Virus record (IMG/VR): IMGVR_UViG_3300006845_000032
Coordinates: 1 to 33,368 of that record
Direction: 5' to 3' (one strand)
Source of the DNA: a virus
DNA: 33,368 nucleotides
Shown here: one piece after another, positions 1 through 8,375 of the stretch
How the letters are laid out: every line of letters begins with the position of its first letter
Numbering within the stretch: the first letter of the stretch is position 1
Position numbers and translations under genes: made by a program
The notes under the pieces: model-generated
The model's input: the letters and a program-made list of their open reading frames with translations, nothing else
Told to the model about the DNA's origin: nothing
Databases searched by the model: none

Positions 1-1611
1 AGCGGACTGTCAGGTTATAGCGCTGAACGTCTCGTAATCGAGGCGATGTTTTCCATCGTTGATAAAGATCGACGCGTTGTTGATTTTATCTTGAACAACG
101 AGCAAGCGAAGCTAGACGCGCGCATCTCTAAACGCAACTTGGTTCCAAAAGCCCGACAACTGGGAATATCAGCTTACTACCTAGGTCGGGGGTTGGCACA
201 GTGTCTGGGAATTAAAAACACAAGGGCGGTTATAATCAGTCATGATGCTGAGGCTACGACCAAGTTGCTCGATCGGGTCCACTGGACTATCGACAATATT
301 CGAGGACCGAGCCCGGCTCTTGGAATATCTAGCCGTAACGAAATTAGCTTCCCAAAAACAGATTCGACGATCTATATCGGGACGGCCGGTGATCGCGATT
401 TCGGTCGCGGCGATACTATCAACTTTCTCCACGGATCAGAAGTAGCCTTCTGGTCGAATGCGAAAAAGCTGATGGCTGGCTTGCTGCAAGCGGTAACTCC
501 GAATGGGGAAGTCCATCTGGAGAGCACTGGAAATGGGGCGGGTGGTTATTTCTACAACAGTTGCATGCGCGCGCAGACTGGCAACAGTTTGTGGACCCTT
601 CACTTCATGAATTGGCTAGAGCATCCAGAATATCAGCAAGCGCTCAGCGAAGATGAGAAGATGGAGCTGATACAGGATTTGAGAGATGGCTGGGAAGAGA
701 ATAAGCTCTATCAGATGGGAGTAACTCTCGAGCAGCTTGCTTGGCGAAGGAGGAAGCTCGAGGAACTGGACTATGACCTCCAGCTGTTTAAGCAAGAATA
801 TCCGATTAGTCTCGACGAGTGCTTTCAGACGAGCGGTCGTTCGATCTTCCCAGCAGTTAATTACGATGCCAGAGTTGGACAGTGGATCAAGATTGACGAT
901 CAGTTCTGGGCACTAGCTGCCGATGTGGTTAGTCGAACTAGCAGGTATGTGATCGGGGCGGATGTGGCCGCAGGTGTGGGACAGGATCGCAGCTGTGCCG
1001 AGATATTCGATCTGGTTGAGTTTCGTCAGGTGGGGGAATGGGTATCGGATTCGACCGATCCTAACTTGTTCGCACACAAGTTGAAGGAGCTAGGCGACTT
1101 TTACCGTGGTGCCTACATAGGCGTAGAATCGAATAACCACGGTCTCGCTACTTTATTGAAGCTGGTAGAACTTTACCCTCCCCATCTGATCCATTCATCT
1201 GTAGAAGATAGCGATTCACTAGTCAACTATGGAGTGAAGACGACGAAGAAGACGAAGCCGATCATTCTGAATAGTCTGCGTCAGGATCTGGCTCACGAGC
1301 TGGTGATCTATAGTCCAGTTCTGAGAAGCGAATTGACGACTTTTGTCCAGAAGGAGGATACAAAGAAGCTAGAAGCAGAAGATGGGTGTTACGATGACAC
1401 AGTAATTGCAGCCGCGATCGCTTCGTATATCCGCGATGCGGCAGCTTTGATTCTGAATCCGCCCGCCTACAGGTTGAGTGGCGAAGAACTGAGGAGGTTT
1501 GACGAGTTTTCGCTAGAGGGTATCCTGGCAGGTCTACAGAAGCGACGAAGCGCTTCCTCCTTCCCTATCCCAAATCAGGTATATCTAAGTGGACGTACTC
1601 CTACTCACTAG
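1..1611 (+). CDS. terL: Terminase large subunit (TerL), 5'-partial
   Basis: This is the ATPase-nuclease motor that packages phage DNA into proheads through the portal. The frame is open to base 1, so the gene begins outside the window; the first ATG inside it is at 46. Counting from that ATG, residues 34-42 (PKARQLGIS) form the deviant Walker A seen in many TerL proteins, and about residues 125-137 (TINFLHGSEVAFW) form Walker B with the catalytic Glu. The RNase H-like nuclease follows, with acidic residues at D306 (GADVAAG), E361 (GVESNNHG) and D450/D451 (DDTVIAA). The order ATPase then nuclease, and the position just upstream of portal, are typical. The 3' end overlaps the next gene by 23 bases. 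Function is well supported; the packaging type (cos, pac or direct repeats) cannot be read here. Confidence 0.93.
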   Translation, partial: SGLSGYSAERLVIEAMFSIVDKDRRVVDFILNNEQAKLDARISKRNLVPKARQLGISAYYLGRGLAQCLGIKNTRAVIISHDAEATTKLLDRVHWTIDNIRGPSPALGISSRNEISFPKTDSTIYIGTAGDRDFGRGDTINFLHGSEVAFWSNAKKLMAGLLQAVTPNGEVHLESTGNGAGGYFYNSCMRAQTGNSLWTLHFMNWLEHPEYQQALSEDEKMELIQDLRDGWEENKLYQMGVTLEQLAWRRRKLEELDYDLQLFKQEYPISLDECFQTSGRSIFPAVNYDARVGQWIKIDDQFWALAADVVSRTSRYVIGADVAAGVGQDRSCAEIFDLVEFRQVGEWVSDSTDPNLFAHKLKELGDFYRGAYIGVESNNHGLATLLKLVELYPPHLIHSSVEDSDSLVNYGVKTTKKTKPIILNSLRQDLAHELVIYSPVLRSELTTFVQKEDTKKLEAEDGCYDDTVIAAAIASYIRDAAALILNPPAYRLSGEELRRFDEFSLEGILAGLQKRRSASSFPIPNQVYLSGRTPTH

Positions 1612-2767
1612 TTCGTATAGTGGCCTAGGGCTGGCTGAACGGCTAGCTAGAGAGGGCCACAACGTGATGGTTCACTCGTCGGCGGAGAAACCGCTCGTTA
1701 AGACCGGCGAGAATCTGTATTCGATCGAGCATCTGGCTTTGCCAGCCCTGATGAAGTGCAAATTCGCTATCGTAGCCGATGGAGATTGGTCGGAGATAGT
1801 CGATTATGCGAAACAGTATAACAAACCACTAATCGGCTATACTCCTCTAGCAGCGCATTTCAATAGAAATCTTCCCGATCAGTACATTGTTAAGCTGAAG
1901 TTTGACATTCCAACCTCTGAAGCGCGTCTCTACCGCGATTTGGCAGATATTTACTCGTTGTTGGCCGACGATCGACCAACCCGTTGCTGGATTTCATGGG
2001 AAAATCGGAAGATTTACTGCGAGAATGTGGACTGGCTCAGCTGGGCGATCCAGAAACTACCTCCAAACACCAAGGTTTTACAGTCTTTCGACGTTCCGAC
2101 CCATTCTATTATGTCACTCCGGTGGTTTGACGGCCTAGCTTGGGTTACTCCGCCTACTATTCTGTTCAACGGAGTGGGTTGGGCGACGATTTTGAAGCGT
2201 TTAAGCGATTTGACCTACTCTTATGACCGGCTAGGCCAGTTTTTGAAAGTGATAGACTATCACGGACCCGTTTTCGCTGAAATCTATCAAGTACACAACA
2301 CTTCGAGAGTCGGAGAGGTCTATCTGGGCTTTAAATTCCCCGAAACATACAGTTTTCTGGAGGGATTGCTCGAAGTGGAGGATTACGGTTCGTTTTTGCA
2401 CGATATCGCGTTCTCGAGCCGAAAAGACGTCCTATTTGGAGATGATTTCTGTGTAGCACTGACTTCCCACAGTAGAATGGAGTCCAATTTCGGTGCTCCT
2501 CTAACCGGAGTGTGTAATGGCAATCTGAAGCATAGTTTCCTAGCTGGTGTGTTCAAACAGGACGATCTCTATTACGCTAGCGGCGAATTCACTGAGATTG
2601 TGACAGTCACAGCACGGGGACGCGAAGTGGAACAAGCTCTATCCCGTGCCTACAAGACAGCTGATGCACTCCGTTTCCCGTGCTGTGACTATCCCAGTAA
2701 CATCGGCTCCCACATCGTTCCCCACTTAAACAGACTAAATGAGAGAACCCAGTGGAAGGCTACCTGA
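1589..2767 (+). CDS. PurD/ATP-grasp-like protein, possibly catalytically degenerate
   Basis: 392 aa, GTG start, overlapping terL by 23 and the portal gene by 16 bases. The layout resembles phosphoribosylamine-glycine ligase (PurD): an N-terminal Rossmann-like strand-turn-helix (MDVLLLTSSYSGLGLAERLA), a segment like PurD's IPTA motif (FDIPTSEA, about residue 110), a middle that fits the ATP-grasp fold, and a C-terminal segment (VTVTARGREVEQALSRAYK, then a CDYPSNIG end) very close to PurD's C-terminal signature. Where PurD has its glycine-rich VVKADGLAAGKGV loop, this protein has a short stretch without that pattern. PurD's E-F-N-x-R-F-G-D-P-E metal-binding motif appears as E-V-Y-L-G-F-K-F-P-E, with Asn lost. 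I infer a PurD-fold protein that may not make GAR. Its place between terL and portal suggests a late or virion-linked role. The assignment is from motif memory only. Confidence 0.55.
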   Translation: MDVLLLTSSYSGLGLAERLAREGHNVMVHSSAEKPLVKTGENLYSIEHLALPALMKCKFAIVADGDWSEIVDYAKQYNKPLIGYTPLAAHFNRNLPDQYIVKLKFDIPTSEARLYRDLADIYSLLADDRPTRCWISWENRKIYCENVDWLSWAIQKLPPNTKVLQSFDVPTHSIMSLRWFDGLAWVTPPTILFNGVGWATILKRLSDLTYSYDRLGQFLKVIDYHGPVFAEIYQVHNTSRVGEVYLGFKFPETYSFLEGLLEVEDYGSFLHDIAFSSRKDVLFGDDFCVALTSHSRMESNFGAPLTGVCNGNLKHSFLAGVFKQDDLYYASGEFTEIVTVTARGREVEQALSRAYKTADALRFPCCDYPSNIGSHIVPHLNRLNERTQWKAT

Positions 2768-4473
2768 AGAACGGTAAACCCGATGTCGGTTATTGGCTGG
2801 GCGAAATTCGCCGAGGGATAGCGTTTCGCAAGAGAACCGCTTATGAGACAAGCTGGGATCTTTGGAGGAGTTACTACAGGGGTAATTGGAAGCCGGGCGT
2901 AATGCCATCGAATATCTTTTTCAAGTACATCCGTTCGGTAGTGCCGCGCGTCTATTTCCGGAATCCTTCAATATCCGTGATTAACAAGATGGGCGGGAGT
3001 GAGGGTTGGCTCCTTTCCGCCATGATGGAGCAGACTTACAACACTCTGATTCGCAAGATCAAGCTGAAGCAGCATATGAAGAGGATGGTGCAAGATGCGT
3101 GGATGTTTGGAACCGGAGTTGGAAAGAAAGGATTTGGAAGCCAATATCAGGCATCACCTGAATCTTTTGGTGACACACAAGCGCCTCGCGTGTCTCGTGG
3201 AAAAGAGGCCATCGAATATAACCTCGATATTCTTCCAAACATGCCCTGGTTTCTGTCGTCCAGTCCCGCAAACTACATCGTACCGGATGGGACAGTTCGT
3301 TTTGAGGATCGTAGGTGGAGCGCCTTCCAGATCACTCGCGAACTCAACGATGTTAAGTCAGATCCGAGACTTAAACACACTAGCGGGCTTGGAACTCGAG
3401 GTCGACAAGTAGTAGCGGATGGTGGAGCTACCTATCTGTCGAAGCCGACTCAGGAGTGTGACCTCTATGAGATTCGGGACATTAAAACGGGTAAGGTTTT
3501 CATCATCTCACCCTACAACACCGAACAGGCTCTTCTCTTCGAAGACGACGAATATCTACAGCTCGGAAGCCGAGTTGAGTCGGTGTTGGTCTTTAACGAA
3601 GACGATGAGTGGTGTTGGGGCGTTCCTGACTCGAAGATTCTCGAGCCACAACAGCTAGAGTTGAATGATATTCGAACTTTTCAGATGTATCACCGGCGAA
3701 TCTCGATCGTCAAACTGCTTGCGAAAACAGGAGCTATCGACGCAACCGAAGTTGACAAGCTGTTAGGACCCGATGTAGCTGCTGTGGCATGGGTGAAAGG
3801 TGATATTCAGAATTCGGTACAACCACTGAACGTGGGCGACATTCCCGACGGTTTGATAAAAGCCGAGGAGATTATAACCGCGGACGTGCGTGAAACGATG
3901 GGATTCAGCCGAAACGAGAGTGGTGAATATCAGGGCGGTAGTCGTGCCAGGACAGCTGAAGAAGTCCGGGTTGTTAAAATGTCTTCGGAGATAAGGATCG
4001 ACGAGCGCCGCGACATGATAGCGGATATGTTAGTCGATCTGATTGAAACCATGAATCCTATCATATTCGCTCACTGGTCACAAGAGCAGGTGGTTAAGAT
4101 AGTAGGGCCGGCTAACTTCCCCATCTGGGTTCGCTTTCAACCTAAGATGCTAGAACGGGGACAGTATGAATTCGTGATTGATCCCGACAACAGTATACCA
4201 GAGACGAAAGAGTTGCGGGAACAGAAGGCTTTGCAGCTCTACACTGTTTTGAAGACGAATCCACTGATTGACCCCTTTCAACTGACTCAATTCCTCCTTC
4301 ACGAGATGCAGGGTCAAGCTTTTGACAACATGCTTCGGACGTTCGGTCAAACAGGCATGCCTGGCATGTCAGCGCAGAATCCGCTCTCGTTTGGTGAAGC
4401 CAATCAGTTGGTTCAAGGTGTAGGTAGGCAGGCTCCCCAAGCTATGCCGCAACGTCAGCCTATTGCTGCTTAA
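2752..4473 (+). CDS. Portal protein
   Basis: 573 aa, GTG start at 2752 overlapping the upstream gene by 16 bases. Portal proteins form the dodecameric ring at one capsid vertex, through which DNA enters and leaves, and they dock TerL and the tail adaptor. Evidence: position downstream of terL, length in the portal range, and an N-terminal pattern common in podovirus portals (FKYIRSVVPRVYFRNPSISV, then a long helix with MVQDAWMFGTGVGKKGFG). The central part carries ETMGFSRNESGEYQGGSRARTAEEV, a typical clip/stem-region pattern. The C-terminal 40 residues are Gln/Pro/Gly-rich (QAPQAMPQRQP), as in a flexible barrel or tail. The stop codon shares one base with the next ATG (TAATG). Confidence 0.85.
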   Translation: MEGYLKNGKPDVGYWLGEIRRGIAFRKRTAYETSWDLWRSYYRGNWKPGVMPSNIFFKYIRSVVPRVYFRNPSISVINKMGGSEGWLLSAMMEQTYNTLIRKIKLKQHMKRMVQDAWMFGTGVGKKGFGSQYQASPESFGDTQAPRVSRGKEAIEYNLDILPNMPWFLSSSPANYIVPDGTVRFEDRRWSAFQITRELNDVKSDPRLKHTSGLGTRGRQVVADGGATYLSKPTQECDLYEIRDIKTGKVFIISPYNTEQALLFEDDEYLQLGSRVESVLVFNEDDEWCWGVPDSKILEPQQLELNDIRTFQMYHRRISIVKLLAKTGAIDATEVDKLLGPDVAAVAWVKGDIQNSVQPLNVGDIPDGLIKAEEIITADVRETMGFSRNESGEYQGGSRARTAEEVRVVKMSSEIRIDERRDMIADMLVDLIETMNPIIFAHWSQEQVVKIVGPANFPIWVRFQPKMLERGQYEFVIDPDNSIPETKELREQKALQLYTVLKTNPLIDPFQLTQFLLHEMQGQAFDNMLRTFGQTGMPGMSAQNPLSFGEANQLVQGVGRQAPQAMPQRQPIAA

Positions 4474-4763
4474 TGCCTACTTACACCCTCAAATGCGAGA
4501 AGTGTGGAGCACGGGATGAGACCGAGGTTACGATCGCGGTGTGGACCGAAATTCGAGATAATCTCTTCTGTCCCTACTGTCCGGGTGGAAAAATGTTCCA
4601 TCAGATTCTTGGCAAGAATGATTTCTTCGCTCGGGAAGCGTTCCCTCGAGGCGATTGGGAACACCTAGCTTTTGAAAATACGGTGGTCCGCGACGCCGTG
4701 CATCTGAAAGATATCTGTCAAGAGCGCGGCTTATACAGCAAACTGCTGGAGGATGGGAAATGA
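4473..4763 (+). CDS. Small FmdB-like zinc-ribbon protein
   Basis: 96 aa. It begins PTYTLKCEKCG and carries two Cys pairs, C8/C11 and C33/C36 (CPYC), the spacing of an FmdB/zinc-ribbon module that binds one zinc. The rest is charged and has no membrane segment. The ATG shares its A with the portal stop (TAATG), and the stop overlaps the next ATG (ATGA), so translation is coupled to portal. Small zinc-ribbon proteins of this type occur in phage head operons, but I know no established function for them; a nucleic-acid or assembly role is inference. Confidence 0.6.
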   Translation: MPTYTLKCEKCGARDETEVTIAVWTEIRDNLFCPYCPGGKMFHQILGKNDFFAREAFPRGDWEHLAFENTVVRDAVHLKDICQERGLYSKLLEDGK

Positions 4764-5200
4764 GTGAGGAAGTACGACAGCTGCTTAGCACCCCGGCAGT
4801 TGCAACTATCCGCTTCACGGGGATGCGCGACCTCGAGATCACTCTCGAAGGCTATCAGTTTCTAACACCTGGGCAAATTGAACGCGCTAACACGATGTTG
4901 CGCAGAAGGTACAACGAGCTGAAGGGACGTGTTGGCCAAGCGTTGATGGAGCCTGAGTTTCAGAAGTCACTCCAAGTGGCGCCTGTCTCTTGGCCTGACG
5001 GTCGAACAATTGCGGTTGATCCCCTTCAGAATGTGATTGAGCAGTCGGTGGCTGATGAAGTAGCTGCCTCGCAGAAATCAGCGGGAGAAGAAATCTCCGC
5101 AGCTAGCCCGAAGCCGGCTAAGTCTAGAGATCCGGATCTTACGCCGGCCGAGATGGCCAAGCGAATCTCGAAGAGTTTGAAGAAATCTGGAAAGAAGTGA
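4760..5200 (+). CDS. Hypothetical protein in head operon
   Basis: 146 aa, starting in an ATGA overlap with the zinc-ribbon gene. Not recognised. The first half is a folded-looking segment (RFTGMRDLEITLEGYQFL, then a helix GQIERANTMLRRRYNELKG) that resembles small phage head proteins built around one long amphipathic helix. The second half, from about residue 95, is low complexity, rich in Ala, Ser, Pro and Lys, and ends very basic (KRISKSLKKSGKK). The basic tail could touch DNA or capsid. It sits between portal and the probable scaffold, so an assembly role is likely but unproven. Confidence 0.55.
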   Translation: MSEEVRQLLSTPAVATIRFTGMRDLEITLEGYQFLTPGQIERANTMLRRRYNELKGRVGQALMEPEFQKSLQVAPVSWPDGRTIAVDPLQNVIEQSVADEVAASQKSAGEEISAASPKPAKSRDPDLTPAEMAKRISKSLKKSGKK

Positions 5201-5214
5201 TGTAGGAGACTACG

Positions 5215-5955
5215 ATGCCCGAAGGACTGCAACAGCAACAGGCTCCCGATCCCCTGGCTGAGCTTTCCAAGAAGTTGGAAACTATGATCGGCGGTGTTTT
5301 GAAGGTAGTTGGACAGCAACAACTGGCGCTTGCCAATCAAGCGAGACAGATCGACAGTCTTCTGGTTAAGCTCGATAAGCCGCCGGAGGCTGCCGATGAG
5401 GAGGATGAAGAAGCGGATTTGAACGAGCCAGGTGGAACGAAGCGTCTGCTGGAAGCTATGTCCAAGGAGGTTGGAAGAATCCTGGACGAACGTCTAAAGA
5501 CGGTTGATGAGAAGTTCGGGGATTTGCAGAAATCCTTCGGCTCTTACAAAGTCGGAAAGGAAGTAGAAGAGTTTGCTGCGAAGAATAAGGATTTCTTCGA
5601 ATGGCAGAGTGAGTTGTCCGAGCTGGCGAAGATGAATCCCGGTCTGACAATCAAGCAGATGTATACCCTAGTCCGGAGTGAAAATCCGGCTAAGGCGAAG
5701 GAAATGGATCTGAAGTTTACGGAGAAGAAGTCCGAGCCACCGAAGTTCTTCGGACTCACTCCAACTAGCTCTCCTGATAGAGCTATGCGCCCTCGTGAAC
5801 CTGAAGTTGATGCGGCCGGACGGCCGATAAAGAGGAAGAGAGTTTCCGCGCTAGAGGCAGCCTCGAAGGCATTTGACGAAGTAATAGGTGAACTTCCTGA
5901 CGGTGCTCTAGCAATTGGAACTGAGGTACCGAGCACGATGCCTCAGCATCAGTGA
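5215..5955 (+). CDS. Probable capsid scaffolding protein
   Basis: 246 aa, ATG after a TAGGAG SD. It lies immediately before the major capsid gene, the usual place of scaffold. The composition fits: Gln-rich N terminus, long predicted coiled-coil stretches (LAELSKKLETMIGGVLKVV; LLEAMSKEVGRILDERLKTV), an acidic patch (DEEDEEADLNE, about residues 61-71), and a C-terminal third with a basic cluster (GRPIKRKRVSALEAASKAF, about residues 202-220) like the helix-turn-helix tail with which scaffolds bind coat protein. No protease motif is visible, so it is probably not a scaffold-protease fusion. The call rests on position and composition rather than sequence family. Confidence 0.65.
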   Translation: MPEGLQQQQAPDPLAELSKKLETMIGGVLKVVGQQQLALANQARQIDSLLVKLDKPPEAADEEDEEADLNEPGGTKRLLEAMSKEVGRILDERLKTVDEKFGDLQKSFGSYKVGKEVEEFAAKNKDFFEWQSELSELAKMNPGLTIKQMYTLVRSENPAKAKEMDLKFTEKKSEPPKFFGLTPTSSPDRAMRPREPEVDAAGRPIKRKRVSALEAASKAFDEVIGELPDGALAIGTEVPSTMPQHQ

Positions 5956-5977
5956 TTCGGTAGTGTGAGGTAACTCA

Positions 5978-6958
5978 ATGGCCGTTCCTAACAGTATTAC
6001 GGAACAAATTGATAATCTCTATACTACCACCTGGCAGCATATGAGAGAGGAAGGAGCCGTAGATAACATCTTCGAGGCGACTCCTTTCTACTTCTGGCTG
6101 CGAGACAACGATCGCATCAAGTTTCAGGAGGGTGGTAGGTTCATAGAGGAAACTCTGGTCTACAAGAAGAACGATGATGTGGTGTGGCTAGGTAAGGGTG
6201 GAACCGTCACGTTGCAGGATCGTGAGATCCTGACTGGCGCCTACTATATCTGGCACTACATCGTCGCTCCGATCACACGCTTTGGCGTGGATGACCAGAA
6301 GAATCGGGGCCGGATGCAGATTATCAACCTTGCGAGTACGAAGCTCGAGAATGCCCAAGACTCGCTGGTTGACACTCTGGAGATTCAGCTGTTTGCTGGA
6401 GCTGGTTCCGACGGTGGTCCTTTCGATGGCTTGCTTCTGTTGGTCGCCAACGATCCAACAACGTCAGTCACTGTTGGTGGTATCAATCAGCAGACTTACG
6501 ACTGGTGGAGAAACAAGTTCAAGGATATGACCGGCATTTCGTTCTCATCTGCGGGCGTGCAGAACATGCGCACGATGATGAACAATTGCTCGAGAAACAA
6601 GGGTCAGGAGAAGCCTGACATTCTGGTAACGAATCAGACAATCTTTGAATACTATGAAGAAGCAGTATTCGACAAGTATCAGATTCACAACCAGAAGTTG
6701 ACCGACCTCGGATTCGAGAACATGGTGTTTAAGGGAAGTCCGATGATCTGGAGCCCCTCGGCTCCTTCTAGCATCTACTTTCTAAACACCAAGTATATCA
6801 AGATGGTAGCCGACCCTGGCTACTATTTCGATATGACCGAATGGAAGCCGATTCCGAATCAGGTCAATGATCGTGCTGCACAGATCATCTCGGCTATCAC
6901 AATGACCACTAACCGTCGTCGTGCGCATGGTGTCATGCACACCATTAACACGCCGTAA
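5978..6958 (+). CDS. Major capsid protein (HK97-fold type)
   Basis: 326 aa, ATG with a GAGG SD seven bases upstream. It should form the icosahedral shell. The protein follows the scaffold candidate and has features of the short, delta-domain-free coat proteins of podo- and siphoviruses: an N-terminal arm (TEQIDNLYTTTWQHMREEGAVDN), an E-loop-like glycine-rich segment (FQEGGRFIEETLVYKK), and a spine helix (NRGRMQIINLASTKLENAQDSLVDTLEIQLF). It then has a P/A-domain segment ending in PDILVTNQTIFEYYEEAV and FENMVFKGSPMIWSP, a pattern common in this coat family. No cleavable pro-domain is obvious. It is followed after 11 bases by a decoration-like gene with a perfect SD, as expected for two highly expressed virion proteins. 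Confidence 0.82.
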   Translation: MAVPNSITEQIDNLYTTTWQHMREEGAVDNIFEATPFYFWLRDNDRIKFQEGGRFIEETLVYKKNDDVVWLGKGGTVTLQDREILTGAYYIWHYIVAPITRFGVDDQKNRGRMQIINLASTKLENAQDSLVDTLEIQLFAGAGSDGGPFDGLLLLVANDPTTSVTVGGINQQTYDWWRNKFKDMTGISFSSAGVQNMRTMMNNCSRNKGQEKPDILVTNQTIFEYYEEAVFDKYQIHNQKLTDLGFENMVFKGSPMIWSPSAPSSIYFLNTKYIKMVADPGYYFDMTEWKPIPNQVNDRAAQIISAITMTTNRRRAHGVMHTINTP

Positions 6959-6966
6959 GGAGGTGA
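6957..6966 (+). promoter_or_regulatory. Full-length Shine-Dalgarno, AAGGAGGTGA
   Basis: Ten bases fully complementary to the canonical 3' end of bacterial 16S rRNA, starting at the last bases of the capsid gene stop (TAAGG) and three bases before the ATG at 6970. It fixes the start of the decoration gene and predicts very strong translation. Confidence 0.85.
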
Positions 6967-6969
6967 TAC

Positions 6970-7473
6970 ATGGCTAGCAGAGGTATCAAGCAGGTTTTTG
7001 TTTCTTCACTGACTGAAGTTTTCACTACTCCGAAGGAAGAGTTGGGAACGCTTCGCTTTGAGGGGAACAAAGTTTACAAGTACGTCAAGTATAATGATGG
7101 CGCCGGTAATGTGGCCGGTGTTGCTGGCAATACTGTCGTCTACTACACTAACGCTGGATACGGCAACAATGAGGTGTCGATGGACACTTCGGTGTTGACT
7201 ATCGCTGCTGGACAGTTGATGGCAGCTTGTGTTGACGGTGACTATGTGTGGATTCAGATTAGAGGCGAAGCCACGCATACCACGGCCTTCGAGACTTCTA
7301 ACGATGGTACGCCGGTTGCCGTTGCTGACGGGGTTACGCTCGTGCTGGGAGATGCTGACGGAGCGCTGCGTGGACAGAATGATGTTGTCGATGCGGCGGC
7401 CGAGCGACTCCCGGAGATTGGCATTGTCACGATTGCTGCAAGCAAGAAGTTCATTGCGAATTTCCCGTTCTGA
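6970..7473 (+). CDS. Probable capsid decoration/stabilisation protein
   Basis: 167 aa, directly after the major capsid gene with a perfect SD. It is rich in beta-branched residues, Gly, Ala, Asn and Thr, with no charged clusters (VYKYVKYNDGAGNVAGVAGNT; GNNEVSMDTSVLTIAAGQL), the composition of a beta-sandwich decoration or head-stabilising protein. The C-terminal half (GVTLVLGDADGALRGQNDVV, then ERLPEIGIVTIAASKKFIANFPF) resembles small all-beta proteins encoded next to coat genes. Expected to be made at coat-like levels and to sit on the capsid exterior. No sequence family is recognised with certainty; a head-fibre or minor capsid role is the alternative. The stop TGA overlaps an AGGAGG sequence discussed with the following hairpin. 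Confidence 0.6.
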   Translation: MASRGIKQVFVSSLTEVFTTPKEELGTLRFEGNKVYKYVKYNDGAGNVAGVAGNTVVYYTNAGYGNNEVSMDTSVLTIAAGQLMAACVDGDYVWIQIRGEATHTTAFETSNDGTPVAVADGVTLVLGDADGALRGQNDVVDAAAERLPEIGIVTIAASKKFIANFPF

Positions 7474-7480
7474 GGAGGTT

Positions 7481-7511
7481 GGAGGGGGGACTAACGTCCC
7501 CTCTCCCTTTT
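7481..7511 (+). terminator. Hairpin with T-run, terminator-like, between capsid and tail genes
   Basis: Bases 7481-7491 pair with 7496-7506 (11 bp, one G-U) around the loop TAAC; CTTTT follows. This is the form of an intrinsic terminator, probably partial because the T-run is only four bases and the downstream tail genes need transcription. The same hairpin lies between AGGAGGT (7473-7479) and the ATG at 7516; folded, it would bring the SD to about 11 bases from that ATG. Confidence 0.72.
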
Positions 7512-7515
7512 AGCT

Positions 7516-8346
7516 ATGCCTACATTTGGACCATCTAATCTTCGAATCAGTCTTGGTCAAATTCGTACCGAGATTAGAGCCAATCTAGGTGGAAGAAACG
7601 AATCTGGATTGGATACCGACACTAGCAGTCGGATCGACGTAGCTATTGACCTAGCTCAGATGCGGCTAGCCAGAAAGGCTATTTGGGACGAGTTTAATAA
7701 GACAAACTCGTTTCCTGTTCCCTTCACGGATGATCCGGATGTAGATAAATTTGTCGAGTTGCAGCTTCTGACTTCAACTACATCTATCATTCGACAGATT
7801 TATTCGATCAAGGTGAAGAAACCAGCTAATCAGCAAGCCCATAAGCTGATCAAAATGACCGCTAGTGAGTTTGATCAGAAGATTCCTGATCCCGAAACTT
7901 ATCAGCGTGGCTTTCCGAAGTTCTACACTCGGTGGAATACAAAACCGTTTGATAACACGCTAGATCCACAGACTCGCGCACAGATCATTGAGACATGGCC
8001 TATTGTCGAAGATGATCAGTATGTTATGGATATTAGGTTTTGTGTATTTCCTAGATCTGTGGCAAATCTTCAGCCGCCGAGTGGAGAGGATATTGCCGAT
8101 GCGCTGGATTTCGAAGCTGCTGATGATATTATCATCGCGTTGGCGACTGCCATTCTGTGCAGTGGTCTAGGGAAGATCGAGAAGTCCAGACACTGGTTTT
8201 CTATCTATGAGCAATTATTCGCTGATTTGAAGGGAATGAAGGACGAAGACTTCGAAGGGTTGCAAGCAGCGGTTCGGGTTAGTCAGCAAGATCCTTATTA
8301 TGGTTCTCGAGGATATGACGACCCGTTCGTGCGTAGCACGGTCTAG
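7516..8346 (+). CDS. Probable head-tail adaptor protein
   Basis: 276 aa. Mostly helical with conserved-looking acidic and aromatic spots: an N-terminal helix pair (NLRISLGQIRTEIRANLGG, then SSRIDVAIDLAQMRLARKA), a central beta part (FVELQLLTSTTSIIRQIYSIKV), and a C-terminal helical part (AADDIIIALATAILCSGLGKIEKSRHWF). This architecture and its place after the capsid genes fit the podovirus adaptor (T7 gp11, P22 gp4-like) that extends the portal ring. The ATG lacks a nearby SD: the four bases before it (AGCT) directly follow the terminator T-run, so initiation may rely on the hairpin-bridged SD. The stop TAG (8344-8346) is also the first triplet of a 29-bp repeated element. Confidence 0.55.
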   Translation: MPTFGPSNLRISLGQIRTEIRANLGGRNESGLDTDTSSRIDVAIDLAQMRLARKAIWDEFNKTNSFPVPFTDDPDVDKFVELQLLTSTTSIIRQIYSIKVKKPANQQAHKLIKMTASEFDQKIPDPETYQRGFPKFYTRWNTKPFDNTLDPQTRAQIIETWPIVEDDQYVMDIRFCVFPRSVANLQPPSGEDIADALDFEAADDIIIALATAILCSGLGKIEKSRHWFSIYEQLFADLKGMKDEDFEGLQAAVRVSQQDPYYGSRGYDDPFVRSTV

Positions 8347-8372
8347 AAACATTGCGAGTTTGAAAACTTCTA
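8344..8372 (+). repeat. 29-bp repeated element, copy 1
   Basis: Starts with TAGAAACA, has the core TTGCGAGTTTGAA and ends CTTCTA. Its first triplet is the stop codon of the upstream gene, and it lies three bases before the ATG of the DUF6496-like gene. It matches copy 2 exactly over 21 bases. Its ends are inverted (TAGAA/TTCTA). Other copies are at 22911-22939 and 28631-28659, both on the minus strand. Function unknown. Confidence 0.88.
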
Positions 8373-8375
8373 GCT

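Noticed and set aside
4528-4842. Minus-strand frame opposite the zinc-ribbon gene
   Set aside because: It is entirely covered by two tightly coupled plus-strand genes and has no start signal.
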